Notes: generated from the letters alone by a model not told the origin. A stretch of DNA of 64,000 nucleotides from Flexivirga aerilata (GCF_013002715.1 NZ_JABENB010000002.1:620001-684000), one strand, 5' to 3'; shown: positions 1 through 8,314, counted from the first letter of the stretch. Numbers and translations are program-made.

Positions 1-744
1 GGCGCCGAAGTGCGGCAGCTGTGCCGCGTCGAGCGCCTTGAGCGTCGACCCGATGCCGGGGCCGAGCAGGTCCAGGACGTGGTTGTTGCCCAGCCCGACG
101 ACGTCGACACCGGACTGCCGCAGCGCCTCGGCCGCCTTCGGGCTGCTCGCGAACGCCAGGTCCTTGCTCTGGTGGAAGCGCGCGGGACGCGGCTTCTTCG
201 GGTCGTAGTAGGGATTGGGGCCGAGCGGCGTCTCGAGGTTGACCGACGTGAGGTCGCCGTCCTCCAGCAACGGCCGTATGGCGCTCAGCAGTTTCGCGTG
301 GTCGGCGACGCCGGACGAGGCGGTGAGTGCCGGCGGCCGGCCGTCCTTCGGCTCGTAGTAGCGGCGGCCGAACATCACGTCGCCGCCGAAACGCACCGAC
401 AGCGTCCGGTCGGATCCGGTGGTGAGCAGCACGTCTGCGGCGGTGCCGGGCTGGACGGCCTGGGTGCGGGGCAGGTGGCCCGGGGCGACCGCGTTGAGGA
501 GAGCGGGTCGCTCCGCCGGGATCGCGTAGCGGCCGTCGGCGCCCGAGCGTGCGGTGTCGTCCCCGACCCGCAGCGTGGCGCCGGCGACCGGCCGACCGGT
601 CTCGTCACGGACCACACCCTGCACCTGGTCGGTGTCCGGCACCGCACCGGCGCTCGGGCGGGACTGCATGAGGGCCGCGCCGGTGCCGGCGAGGCCGATG
701 GCGAGGGCCGCGGGCACGACCCGGGCGACGAGTCGGCGGCTCAC
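1..744 (-). CDS. capA: CapA/PgsA-type polyglutamate synthesis protein (3' part outside window)
   Basis: This is the 5' part of a CapA-family (PGA_cap, metallophosphatase-like) gene; the rest lies beyond base 1. The GTG start at 744-742 overlaps the stop of pgsC as GTGA. The first 35 residues are an uncleaved-looking membrane anchor. Residues about 40-95 resemble a carboxypeptidase-regulatory-like beta-sandwich (GVVRDETGRPVAGATL), an addition that short CapA proteins lack. The catalytic-like domain then begins with FGGDVMFGR, NLETPL and GNNHVLD, the conserved CapA blocks. In Bacillus this protein works with PgsB and PgsC at the membrane in making or exporting poly-gamma-glutamate. The family call is firm. 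The polymer made here is inferred from the operon only. Confidence 0.85.
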   Translation of the reverse strand, partial: MSRRLVARVVPAALAIGLAGTGAALMQSRPSAGAVPDTDQVQGVVRDETGRPVAGATLRVGDDTARSGADGRYAIPAERPALLNAVAPGHLPRTQAVQPGTAADVLLTTGSDRTLSVRFGGDVMFGRRYYEPKDGRPPALTASSGVADHAKLLSAIRPLLEDGDLTSVNLETPLGPNPYYDPKKPRPARFHQSKDLAFASSPKAAEALRQSGVDVVGLGNNHVLDLLGPGIGSTLKALDAAQLPHFGA

Positions 745-1751
745 AGCAGACCTCCGGCCAGCGCCGCCGCGGCCACGGCGTTGGTGGCGGCCAGCACCCC
801 GACCGCGGTGAGGCCAGTGCCCCACACGGTGCGCTCCCATCCCTGGCGCTGGGCGTCGTTGGCGATCAGCGCCGGCACCATCAGCGTCGCGACGGTCAGC
901 CCGCGCCACGGTTGATATTGCTGATGGGTGAGCACAGACAGCACGATCTCCAGGGACCAGCCGATGAGCGCGCCGACGAGGATCATCGTCGACAGCTTGC
1001 GACGGCCGAAGAGCAGCAGCCGGGGCATCAGCAGGCGGGTCACCACGAACCAGGTGGCGATCGCGACCGTCGCGGTGAAGAACATGTCCGGCCACCGCGG
1101 GCTCACCAGCGCCAGGTAGGCGCCGCTGATGAAGCCACCCGACCGGATGCCGAGGCGGGAGAAGACGAACGTGCCGATGACCACGCTCAGCCCGACCGCG
1201 ATGATGAGCACCTCGCGCGGGTAGCCGAGCACCGACGCCAGCACCGGCTCCGGCTCGGTCTGCCCGGGCACGACATCGAGCAATCGGGTCAGCAGCTGGG
1301 TGACGACCACCAGCGCGGCCGCGGTCACCGCCACCGCGAAGATGGTCCGGCCCGGCTTCTGCCGGCCCATGTCGTGCGCCAGGATGCCGGGGATCAGGAA
1401 GCCGATGCCGGCCAGTCCGGCGAGCCACGGGTCGAGGTGCCCGAAGGCACGCGCGAGGGCCGTGGTCACCAGGATCAAGCCGAGGCCGACCAGCACCTCG
1501 ACCTCGAATTTCTTTCTCCCGTAAAGGATTTTCCGTCGGCCCACGACGTAATGGACGATGAGATAGGTCAGGTAGCCGACGAAGATTGTCACCGCGATCG
1601 CGACCGGCCGGTTGGCCGAGAGCGCGAAGTATGCCGGGACGATCGCCCCGCCGGTCGTCAGCTGGGCACGCTCGTAGAAGAGCATGCTGAGGATGACTCC
1701 CGCCACCAGCACGACCCGTGCGATCTCGGGGGAGACGGCATACTCAGCCAT
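741..1751 (-). CDS. pgsC: PgsC/CapC-like polyglutamate synthase membrane subunit, internally duplicated
   Basis: A 336-aa polytopic membrane protein. Bacillus PgsC/CapC has about 150 residues; this one appears to hold two copies in tandem. The first copy has GRRKILYGRKK at residues 71-81 and PGILAHDMGRQ at 121-131. The second repeats the pattern as PRLLLFGRRKL near 243-253 and PALIANDAQRQ at 293-303, each block followed by similar hydrophobic segments. PgsC is thought to form the membrane part of the PgsB ligase complex. The start overlaps pgsB by 8 bp and the stop overlaps capA by 4 bp, which suggests coupled translation. Confidence 0.85.
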   Translation of the reverse strand: MAEYAVSPEIARVVLVAGVILSMLFYERAQLTTGGAIVPAYFALSANRPVAIAVTIFVGYLTYLIVHYVVGRRKILYGRKKFEVEVLVGLGLILVTTALARAFGHLDPWLAGLAGIGFLIPGILAHDMGRQKPGRTIFAVAVTAAALVVVTQLLTRLLDVVPGQTEPEPVLASVLGYPREVLIIAVGLSVVIGTFVFSRLGIRSGGFISGAYLALVSPRWPDMFFTATVAIATWFVVTRLLMPRLLLFGRRKLSTMILVGALIGWSLEIVLSVLTHQQYQPWRGLTVATLMVPALIANDAQRQGWERTVWGTGLTAVGVLAATNAVAAAALAGGLL

Positions 1752-3063
1752 CGGTGAGCACCGCCCGTCGTGCCGCCGCGCGGTGCATCCGGCGCACCCC
1801 CGCGGGTGCGCGGGAGACCAGTCGTGACTCGGCGAGTTCGTCGACGTGCTCGTCGCCGGCGAGTTCGGCGAAGTGCTCGATCAGCAGCTCGGCCTGCGCG
1901 GTGTGGATGTTGATCATGCCGACGAGCACCGCGCCACCGGGGCCCGCGAGGGACCCGACCAGGTCGAGGATCTGGTCCAGCGAGGGCTGCACGCTGTCGC
2001 CCATCGCGTGGACCCGGTCGGCGGGGTAGCCCTGCTCGGTGATCCGCGGGATCACCGTCTCCTCGTAGGCACCGAAGGTGATCACGTGGTCCAGGTGGTG
2101 GGCCAGATCCTGCGGCACCATGTCGGCAAAGAGCTCGGCCCGGCGCCCGCGGTCGCTGCGGTTGTTGAGGATGCCGATGACAGGGGCGTCCGGCGGGAAC
2201 TGCGCGCGCAAGGTGTCGAAGGTGAGGATGACGCTCTCGCGGTCGTTCGCTGCGAACATCGGCACCCACATCACCTGCGCGCCGCGCACCGGGTAGCTGC
2301 GCAGCCGGACGACGCCGACGTCGGGCACCGAACGCCACATCCCCTGCAGCGCGGCCTCGCGGCTGATGCCGAGCTGCCGGGCGATGACCAGACCGATCGC
2401 GACGTTCTCCTTGAACTGCAGGTAGTCGAAGCCCCGCATGTCCTCGTCGGCGACACCGCGCGGATCGGCGTAGATCAGGGTGCTCCCGCGCTCGGCGGCG
2501 TTGCGCTCCAGGCGGGCCCGCAGGTGCGGGCGGTCCTCGGCGGTCACCAGGATCCCGTCGCGGGGGATGGTGGCCGACATCGAGTCGGCGATCTCCTCGA
2601 GGGTCTCGCCCATCTCCTCCTGGTGGTCCTCACGCACGTTGGTGATCACCGTGATGTGACTGCGGACCATGCGCTCCTGGGAGTACTCCTGGTAGAGCGG
2701 TCGCACCGCCATACATTCGATGACGAGGGCCTCGACCTCGGGCGTCACGTGCTCGGCGACGATGTCGACCTGCTCGTTGATCGTCGGTGCACCGCGCCGC
2801 TTGATCGGGGTCTCCGCGCCGGACGGCGCGATCACCCGGGCGGCACTGCCGGTCGTCTTGGCGACGGTCACGTAGCCGCCTTCGCGCAGGACCCCGGCGA
2901 GCAGTCGGGTGACCGTGGACTTGCCACGAATCCCGTTGACGTGCAAGCGGACTGAGAGATTGTCGATCCGGCGGTTGTGCGCGCGCAGGCTGAGCCACCA
3001 ATAGCCGAAGAGGCCGGTGCACGCCAGCACGAGGATCGCCAGACCCGCGAGCTGACGGATCAT
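1744..3063 (-). CDS. pgsB: Poly-gamma-glutamate synthase subunit PgsB/CapB-like, Mur-ligase-type ATPase
   Basis: 439 aa, a little longer than Bacillus PgsB (about 393). An N-terminal membrane helix (residues about 3-20) precedes the ATP-binding loop HVNGIRGKSTVTR, the hallmark of PgsB/CapB. Other recognisable blocks are TNVREDHQEEMG and ILNNRSDRGRR, as in the amide-ligase family. In Bacillus the enzyme activates glutamate carboxyls with ATP to extend the gamma-linked chain. The ATG start at 3063 overlaps the stop of the GGDEF-like gene (ATGA), and the gene ends inside pgsC. Without a tested substrate, another gamma-linked polyamide remains possible. Confidence 0.9.
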   Translation of the reverse strand: MIRQLAGLAILVLACTGLFGYWWLSLRAHNRRIDNLSVRLHVNGIRGKSTVTRLLAGVLREGGYVTVAKTTGSAARVIAPSGAETPIKRRGAPTINEQVDIVAEHVTPEVEALVIECMAVRPLYQEYSQERMVRSHITVITNVREDHQEEMGETLEEIADSMSATIPRDGILVTAEDRPHLRARLERNAAERGSTLIYADPRGVADEDMRGFDYLQFKENVAIGLVIARQLGISREAALQGMWRSVPDVGVVRLRSYPVRGAQVMWVPMFAANDRESVILTFDTLRAQFPPDAPVIGILNNRSDRGRRAELFADMVPQDLAHHLDHVITFGAYEETVIPRITEQGYPADRVHAMGDSVQPSLDQILDLVGSLAGPGGAVLVGMINIHTAQAELLIEHFAELAGDEHVDELAESRLVSRAPAGVRRMHRAAARRAVLTDG

Positions 3064-3953
3064 GCGACCCAGCTCGCGAGATCGTCGAGCGAGGCCGATG
3101 CCTCGCGCCGGGCCCGCAGGGACAGTGCCTCCGGCGGGGTACCACGCTCGGCGCCGATCGCGGCCACCCCGATGCCGACCTGCAGCACCGACGTGACGGG
3201 TGCACGGCCGCCGTCGCCCAACTCCACGGTGTGCTGGCCGGTGACCCGCAGGATCGGGGCGAGCTGGTCCCAGGCTCCGCTCTCGCCGGTCTCGGGCAGC
3301 AGCAGGGCGAACCTGCCGTCGCCGAGGTCGGCCGGCACATCGGTGTCGCGGGTGGTGGCCTCCATGATGCGGGCGAGGCTGCGCCGCGCACGCTGGTAGG
3401 CCGCCGGCTCGTCCAGGACGCTGCGCGACTCGATGACCACGAGCGTCAGGGGACGGCCGAAGCGCTCCGCGCGGGCGACCTCCTCGGTCACCCGCTGCTC
3501 GAAGGCGTCGGTGGTGAGCAGCCCGAGCGAGCCGTATGCCGGGGCGACCGTGCCGGCCCGCGGCCGCGCCGCGAGGCGAGCCGACGCCCGGGCCGTCGAC
3601 GCCGCGACGCCGCTCAGCCAGCCGAGCAACGGCATGACCGCACAGAGGGCGAGGCTCCAGCCGAAGCGCTCGCTGGTCCACAGGCCTGCCGACTGCAGCA
3701 CGATGGCGGCGACGAGCGCGCCGGCGATCCCCACGCCGAGCCCGGTGAAGGATTCGCCGAACAGCGCGAGCAGGGCCACCGCGACGGCGACGCCGCCGAG
3801 CATGAGGCGGGCCGACCAGGTCGTCTGCACGCCGGCCACGAGGCCGGCTGCGGCGCCGGCGACGCTCACGGCATAGAGGTCGGTGAGGGCGGGGGTCCAG
3901 CGCTCACGGAGCGCCGAACGGAACGAACGTTCTGTTGCCTGGTGCTTGCTCAC
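3060..3953 (-). CDS. Membrane protein with degenerate GGDEF-like domain
   Basis: 297 aa. The N-terminal half (about residues 25-120) has four or five hydrophobic segments. The C-terminal half is laid out like a diguanylate cyclase domain: LLTTDAFEQRVTEEVARAERF, then LTLVVIESR, then LGDGRFALLLPET where GGDEF would sit. The signature is LGDGRF, so the catalytic carboxylates are missing and cyclase activity is unlikely. A sensing, binding or scaffold role is more plausible. The GTG start at 3953 overlaps the stop of the 35-aa peptide gene, and its own stop overlaps pgsB, so it is translated as part of the polymer operon. Confidence 0.6.
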   Translation of the reverse strand: MSKHQATERSFRSALRERWTPALTDLYAVSVAGAAAGLVAGVQTTWSARLMLGGVAVAVALLALFGESFTGLGVGIAGALVAAIVLQSAGLWTSERFGWSLALCAVMPLLGWLSGVAASTARASARLAARPRAGTVAPAYGSLGLLTTDAFEQRVTEEVARAERFGRPLTLVVIESRSVLDEPAAYQRARRSLARIMEATTRDTDVPADLGDGRFALLLPETGESGAWDQLAPILRVTGQHTVELGDGGRAPVTSVLQVGIGVAAIGAERGTPPEALSLRARREASASLDDLASWVA

Positions 3954-4057
3954 GGTCGCCGCTCTCCTCGGAATCGCCAGCGCGCCAGGCCGAAGCCGAC
4001 CACGAAGATGCCGGCGCCGATGGCCGCGTGCACCAGGTCGGTGTGGATCGAGGCCAT
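3950..4057 (-). CDS. 35-residue single-span membrane peptide of the pgs operon
   Basis: A 35-residue frame starts with ATG at 4057-4055, one base inside the preceding stop (TGATG), and ends at 3950 inside the next start (GTGA). It encodes one hydrophobic helix (HAAIGAGIFVVGFGLARW) with an Arg-rich tail (RWRFRGERRP). The double overlap in a row of coupled genes argues that it is real. Bacillus pgs/cap operons also carry a very small extra gene (PgsE/CapE, about 50 aa). I see no sequence similarity strong enough to equate them, so a PgsE-like role is only a guess. Confidence 0.5.
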   Translation of the reverse strand: MASIHTDLVHAAIGAGIFVVGFGLARWRFRGERRP

Positions 4058-4782
4058 CAGCCGTGATCGATCGGCCAGTGGGCGACGGCGAGCGTCCCGG
4101 CCCCGTCGGTGCGGATGTCGAGCGCGGCGGACCGCGCGACCAGCGCGCCCCCGTGCACGCTGACGTGGGCGCCGGATGCGCCGGCGCCGTGGAGACGCTC
4201 GGTGAAGGCCGACATCACGCGGGAGACCTCCGACCAGCGCGGCCTGGCGTGCGGCACGCGCACCCGCACCGACGCCTCGGGTGAGCGACCCGACGGCCCG
4301 TTCGTCGCCCCCGCAGCCTCGGCGGGCGCGTCCTCGGATGCGCCGTCGCACGCGGCGACGGTGACCTCGGGGGTGCCCCAGGAGGCGAGTTCGGCGAGCA
4401 GCAGGCGGAGGGCCTCGGTGACGGCCGGGGCGTCGTTGACCGGCATCCGGGTCGGCTCGGCGTGCAGGTGCAGGTCGGCAATGCCGGCGAAGCGCGCGGC
4501 GTCCTGCGTGCAGGTGACCAGGTCGTCGAGCGCCAGCCGGTCGGCGGCGCGTGCGGTGGTCGGCGCGGGGAGGTGCTTCAGGGCCGTCGCCCGGGAGCGC
4601 ACGACGGCTGCCGGATGGTGCAGCAGCTGGTCGTCGGCATCGTCGGCGGCGTCGGCGAGGGCCAGTGCCGAGACTCGCAGGCTCTCGGCCGCGGTGGCGT
4701 AGGCCGAGGCAGCATCGCGCGTGTCGCGTGCATCGCTCGGGACGGCGTCGGTGGACGGGTAGCGCACCGTTGCGCTGGACAT
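4057..4782 (-). CDS. Hypothetical protein resembling a degenerate histidine kinase core; first gene of the pgs operon
   Basis: 241 aa from an ATG at 4782 preceded by GGAAGGAC; a longer frame from 4887 has no such site. It has no membrane segment. The N-terminal part is helical and Ala-rich. The middle (DAPAVTEALRLLLAELASWG) and the last residues (GAGTLAVAHWP) recall the N-box region and C-terminal strand of histidine-kinase ATPase domains. The catalytic Asn and the glycine boxes are not apparent. It opens the polymer operon and may be a non-catalytic regulator. Similarity is weak and could be chance. Confidence 0.45.
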   Translation of the reverse strand: MSSATVRYPSTDAVPSDARDTRDAASAYATAAESLRVSALALADAADDADDQLLHHPAAVVRSRATALKHLPAPTTARAADRLALDDLVTCTQDAARFAGIADLHLHAEPTRMPVNDAPAVTEALRLLLAELASWGTPEVTVAACDGASEDAPAEAAGATNGPSGRSPEASVRVRVPHARPRWSEVSRVMSAFTERLHGAGASGAHVSVHGGALVARSAALDIRTDGAGTLAVAHWPIDHG

Positions 4783-5456
4783 GACGGTCCTTCCGGTCTG
4801 TCGGCTGCTCGCAGCGACCGCCTGATGGCGGGGCGTGCGCCTCCCGAATGCAGCAACTGGGTAACGGTTTGGGCAAACCAGTGACAACTGATCTGGTGGC
4901 CGCGACTATGCCAGGCCCGAGGGGGCCTTGTCACCTGGCCAGATCGACTTTTCTGGTCAACCGCCAAGCATCGGATCTCGGGGTGCGACCCGCGGCGTGG
5001 CGATCGCCGACATTACCCATGCGTAACTAGTCCGCCTAACCCACTTGGGTGACTCGGACGCCTGACTAATTGAACAATGAACTAGGCCAAGATTTTCGAC
5101 GATTCGCGAAATTCGTTGTGGCGCAACGTGTTTCGAAGTTGCCCCGCGCTGGACAAATGGCTGATGCGCCGTGGCGGTCCGCTGTCCTACTGTGAGGTAA
5201 CTCATCCGGATCGGGCCGGGCGAGCGGTGGCGCGAGCGGTCCGGCCGGCCGGCGGAGGGCGCTCGCGTGACGTCGCGGGCAGTGCGCGGGCGGCCGCTCG
5301 CAGGTGGTCATCGCTCACCTGCATGCAGTCCACATGGCGAGACGTCGCAGGGCGAGGTCACCGGACTCTCAGCCGGCACCAGGAGTGCTCTCAGCAAGCA
5401 CACAACCGGTCTTCCTTGGCTGATGCACCCACCCCGTCGACCGGAAGCAGACCCCC
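4783..5456. other. Intergenic region, divergent promoter zone between the pgs operon and the dsbA-like gene
   Basis: About 670 bases without a convincing gene. The stretch from about 4850 to 5200 is visibly richer in A and T than its surroundings. It separates the minus-strand pgs operon from the plus-strand thiol oxidoreductase gene, so promoters in both directions are expected. I cannot fix the -35/-10 elements by eye. Confidence 0.4.
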
Positions 5457-6191
5457 GTGCCCTCATCAGCTCGTCGTTCCCGTCTCCGGTCCCGCCGGGC
5501 CGTGCTCGCGGTCACGCTGGTCCCGCTGCTCGCCGCCTGCGGCGGCGGCGCCAGCAGTTCTGGTGACGCCGGCGGGGCGGACGCCGTGCGCGGCACGGGT
5601 GGGTCGGTCGCCGCCACGTCGCCCGCGCCGTCCACGAGCGTCGCTCCTCCTGCCGGGATCTCCTACGGCCCGTGGCTGCGGCCCACCTCGCACTTCCTCG
5701 ACCGGGGGTCGTCCAAGGCAGTGCTGGTGGAATTCCTCGACTTCGAGTGCGAGGCGTGCGGCGCGGTGTTCCCGGTGATGGAGCAGTTGCGCGAGCAGTA
5801 CAAGGGCAAGCTCACCTACGCGATCCGCTACTTCCCGCTCGACGGTCACTTCAACTCCAAGCGTGCCGCGTATGCCGTGGAGGCCGCCGCCCGGCAGGGC
5901 CGGCTCGAGCCGATGTACCGCCTCATGTACACCGGCCAGAAGGACTGGGCCGAGCGCCAGGTGCCCACCGACGACACCTTCCGCGGGTATGCCCGGCAGC
6001 TCGGTCTCGACATGACCAGGTGGGAGGCGGACTACACGTCCGACGCGGTCAAGCAGCGGGTCGACGCCGACCTCAAGGACGCGGCGGCCCTGAAGCTCAA
6101 GGGGACGCCGAGCTTCTTCTTCAACGGCAAGCCGTTCGAACCCAAGAGCGTGCAGGATCTGCAGCGGACCGTCGGGGACGCGGTGGCGTGA
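5457..6191 (+). CDS. DsbA-like thiol:disulfide oxidoreductase, lipoprotein
   Basis: 244 aa starting at GTG 5457. An Arg-rich start, a hydrophobic segment and the lipobox LLAAC (residues about 23-27) indicate a lipoprotein on the outer face of the membrane. After a Ser/Ala/Pro-rich linker, the thioredoxin-fold domain shows FLDFECEACGAVFP, with active site CEAC. Later GTPSFFFNGK contains the cis-Pro loop typical of DsbA/BdbD enzymes. It probably oxidises cysteine pairs in exported proteins. The next gene, a VKOR homologue, overlaps it by 4 bp (GTGA) and would re-oxidise it. Confidence 0.85.
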   Translation: MPSSARRSRLRSRRAVLAVTLVPLLAACGGGASSSGDAGGADAVRGTGGSVAATSPAPSTSVAPPAGISYGPWLRPTSHFLDRGSSKAVLVEFLDFECEACGAVFPVMEQLREQYKGKLTYAIRYFPLDGHFNSKRAAYAVEAAARQGRLEPMYRLMYTGQKDWAERQVPTDDTFRGYARQLGLDMTRWEADYTSDAVKQRVDADLKDAAALKLKGTPSFFFNGKPFEPKSVQDLQRTVGDAVA

Positions 6192-6670
6192 CCGCGCTTT
6201 CGCAGGCCTCCCAGATCTCCCACCGGGCACTCGGCTGGATCCTCACGGTCTGCGGCGCGGTCGGCCTGACCGCCGCGGGGATCCTCTCGATCGAGAAATA
6301 CCGATTGCTGACCAACCCGTTCTACGCCCCGTCGTGCAACGTCAACGCGGCCATCAACTGCGGCACGGTCATGCAGTCCGACCAGGCGGCGGCGTTCGGC
6401 TTTCCCAATCCCTACATCGGGCTGGTCGGTTTCGCGGTCGTCCTGACGATCGGGGTCGGAGTGCTCTCCGGAGCGCGGTTCAGCCGATGGTTCTGGTGGG
6501 GGCTCGCCACCGGTGTCGCGGCCGGTCTGGCGTTCGTCGGCTGGCTCGCCGTGCAGAGCATTGTCGTGATCGAAGCGCTGTGCCCCTACTGCATGGCGGT
6601 CTGGGCGGTCATGCTCGTGCTCGCCGGCACGATGATCCGGGTCGTCGTGCGCGGGCCCGGGGTGTCATGA
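6188..6670 (+). CDS. Vitamin K epoxide reductase (VKOR) family membrane protein
   Basis: 160 aa, GTG start at 6188 overlapping the DsbA-like stop. It has four hydrophobic spans. The conserved loop cysteines appear in SCNVNAAINCG (residues about 48-58) and the quinone-site pair in ALCPYCMAVW (about 131-140). In actinobacteria VKOR takes the place of DsbB and passes electrons from DsbA-like proteins to quinone. The overlap with the DsbA-like gene supports that pairing. Confidence 0.9.
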   Translation: MTALSQASQISHRALGWILTVCGAVGLTAAGILSIEKYRLLTNPFYAPSCNVNAAINCGTVMQSDQAAAFGFPNPYIGLVGFAVVLTIGVGVLSGARFSRWFWWGLATGVAAGLAFVGWLAVQSIVVIEALCPYCMAVWAVMLVLAGTMIRVVVRGPGVS

Positions 6671-6722
6671 GCAGGTCGTGACGAGCAGAGTGTGATGAGC
6701 AGGTCGTGACGAGCAGGGTGTG
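6667..6722. repeat. 28-bp tandem direct repeat (two copies) at the end of the VKOR gene
   Basis: ATGAGCAGGTCGTGACGAGC followed by eight bases is repeated at once (6667-6694 and 6695-6722) with a single A/G change. The first copy starts inside the last codons of the VKOR gene. It looks like a recent slippage duplication; no function is visible. Confidence 0.85.
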
Positions 6723-6791
6723 GCGAGTCTCACCGTCGTGCGCGGCCCCCGGCGTACCAAGGCACCCCGCGCAGTCCCGCACCATGGACGT

Positions 6792-7364
6792 ATGACGCAA
6801 CTTGCCGCCGATGACCGCACGACCGCGGTGACCGTGGCGATCACCCGCCGCGTGCAGCCTGGCAACGACGAGCAGATGCTCGCCTGGATCAACGCGGGCA
6901 CCGCTCTCGCGGAACGCTTCCCGGGGTTCCTCGGCACCGGTTGGGTGCGGCCGCGCGGCGACTCCGACGAGTGGCACATGCTCTACCGCTTCGACGACGA
7001 GGACGCGCTGCGCGCGTGGGAGGACTCCGAGCAGCGCAAGTGGTGGCTGCGCAGCGGGGTGGGCATGGTCGAGGACCGGGTCACCCATCGCAGGGTCGGC
7101 ATCGAGGGCTGGTTCGACCCGCCGAGCAGCGAGACCACCACCGTCGCCGCGCCGAAGGTGCCGCCGCGGTGGAAGCAGGCCACGATGATCTGGCTGGCGT
7201 TCTTCCCGCTCTCGCTCGTCGTCAACGTGGTCTTCGCGCCGGTGCTGGCCGGATGGTCCCTGCCGGTGCGGGTGCTCGCGACGACGCTCTTCATGACTCC
7301 GCTGATGACCTACTTCGTGCTGCCCGCGATGAGCCGGCTGCTGCACCGTTGGCTGACCCGCTGA
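6792..7364 (+). CDS. Antibiotic-biosynthesis-monooxygenase-like (ABM) domain protein with membrane anchor
   Basis: 190 aa from ATG 6792. Residues about 10-105 fit the dimeric alpha-beta barrel of the ABM family (VTVAITRRVQPGNDEQMLAW, then FPGFLGTGWVRP, then WHMLYRFDDEDALRAWEDS). Two C-terminal hydrophobic segments follow (about 135-155 and 163-180). Membrane-anchored ABM proteins of this layout are common and uncharacterised; heme-monooxygenase or ligand-binding roles are possible. It is a single gene, ending before a hairpin at 7414-7444. Confidence 0.7.
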   Translation: MTQLAADDRTTAVTVAITRRVQPGNDEQMLAWINAGTALAERFPGFLGTGWVRPRGDSDEWHMLYRFDDEDALRAWEDSEQRKWWLRSGVGMVEDRVTHRRVGIEGWFDPPSSETTTVAAPKVPPRWKQATMIWLAFFPLSLVVNVVFAPVLAGWSLPVRVLATTLFMTPLMTYFVLPAMSRLLHRWLTR

Positions 7365-7413
7365 CGGCTCGGGCTCACGTCGCGGCCACCTGGTCGCCGA
7401 GCGCGCGGCCGCC

Positions 7414-7444
7414 CTACCGGGTCGGTGTCGTGCCGACCCGGTAG
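7414..7444. terminator. Hairpin between convergent genes, likely bidirectional terminator
   Basis: CTACCGGGTCGG (7414-7425) and CCGACCCGGTAG (7433-7444) form a perfect 12-bp stem with a 7-base loop. It lies between the ABM gene (plus) and the phosphodiesterase-like gene (minus). Confidence 0.7.
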
Positions 7445-7450
7445 CCCGGC

Positions 7451-8314
7451 TCAGCGCTGCGCGCGGACGAACTCGCGCAGGCCCGCGAGGTCGTCGGTGT
7501 TGAGGTAGTCGACACCGGCCGCCCAGAGCTCGGTCCACACCGCGGTGCGGGCCGGACCCGGCAGGTCGGGGGTGTTCCAGAAGCGCACCTGGTAACCGGC
7601 GCTGTGCTTCGCGGCGACCAGCTCCTGCAGCCTCGCGCGCTCGGCGGGCGGCATCGGGCCGACGCCCTGCCAGGTGAACATCAGCGCCCAGTTGTCCGAC
7701 AGGAGCGGCAACTGCTCGGGCGTGGCACCCGCGGGGAGCGGGGTGCGCAGGCGGCCGTCGAAGCCCGCCCACCGCAGTCGCTCGGTCGACGTGCGCTGGG
7801 CGAGCTCGCCGCTGAGCACGGCAGTGACCGGCCCGGGGTGGCGACGGCCGTTGCGCCAGTAGGTGAACAGCCCACGATACGAAGCCAATTGGCGCTGGAG
7901 CACCGGCCACACCGGGTCGCCCGGGCTCTTGACGTCGATGAGCAACTGCAGCCCGACCCGGTGGCCGGGGTAGATCCAGCCGCGGCCGGCCTTGGCCAGA
8001 CGGGCGAGGGGGTCCAGGTAGAGCCCGCGCAGGGTGCGCGTGAGATCCGGGCCGTCGTGGCCGATGTAGAGCTCGCCGCCGACCAGCCAGATGTCGGCCT
8101 CGACGCTGACGAAGCCCTGGCCGAGCGCATCGAACAGCGGACGGACGTGCTCGTAGTCGTTGTGGGCGTGGGTGCGCGGGGTGGGCGTGACGCCCTCCAG
8201 CGGACTGCGCGGCCGGGACGACTGCTGGGCGGCATTCGCGGTGCCGGCGAGCGCGAGGGGCACGGTCGCCGCGCCGGCGCCGAGCAGGGTCCTGCGGGTG
8301 ATGGTGGAAGTCAT
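7451..8314 (-). CDS. PI-PLC/GDPD-like phosphodiesterase (AIM6-like) with Tat-type signal
   Basis: 287 aa from ATG 8314. TRRTLLGAGAATVPLALAGTANA (starting near residue 6) is a likely twin-arginine signal. The mature protein has THAHNDYEHVRPLFDAL and FVSVEADIW, matching the His and Glu/Asp blocks of the TIM-barrel phosphodiesterases related to PI-PLC and to fungal AIM6. GLQLLIDVKSPG supplies a further conserved acidic strand. The substrate cannot be read from the sequence; a phosphodiester outside the membrane is likely. It is a single gene, convergent with the ABM gene. Confidence 0.7.
   Translation of the reverse strand: MTSTITRRTLLGAGAATVPLALAGTANAAQQSSRPRSPLEGVTPTPRTHAHNDYEHVRPLFDALGQGFVSVEADIWLVGGELYIGHDGPDLTRTLRGLYLDPLARLAKAGRGWIYPGHRVGLQLLIDVKSPGDPVWPVLQRQLASYRGLFTYWRNGRRHPGPVTAVLSGELAQRTSTERLRWAGFDGRLRTPLPAGATPEQLPLLSDNWALMFTWQGVGPMPPAERARLQELVAAKHSAGYQVRFWNTPDLPGPARTAVWTELWAAGVDYLNTDDLAGLREFVRAQR

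Noticed and set aside
3060..3953. Active diguanylate cyclase
   Set aside because: The signature reads LGDGRF in place of GGDEF, so the catalytic acidic residues are absent.
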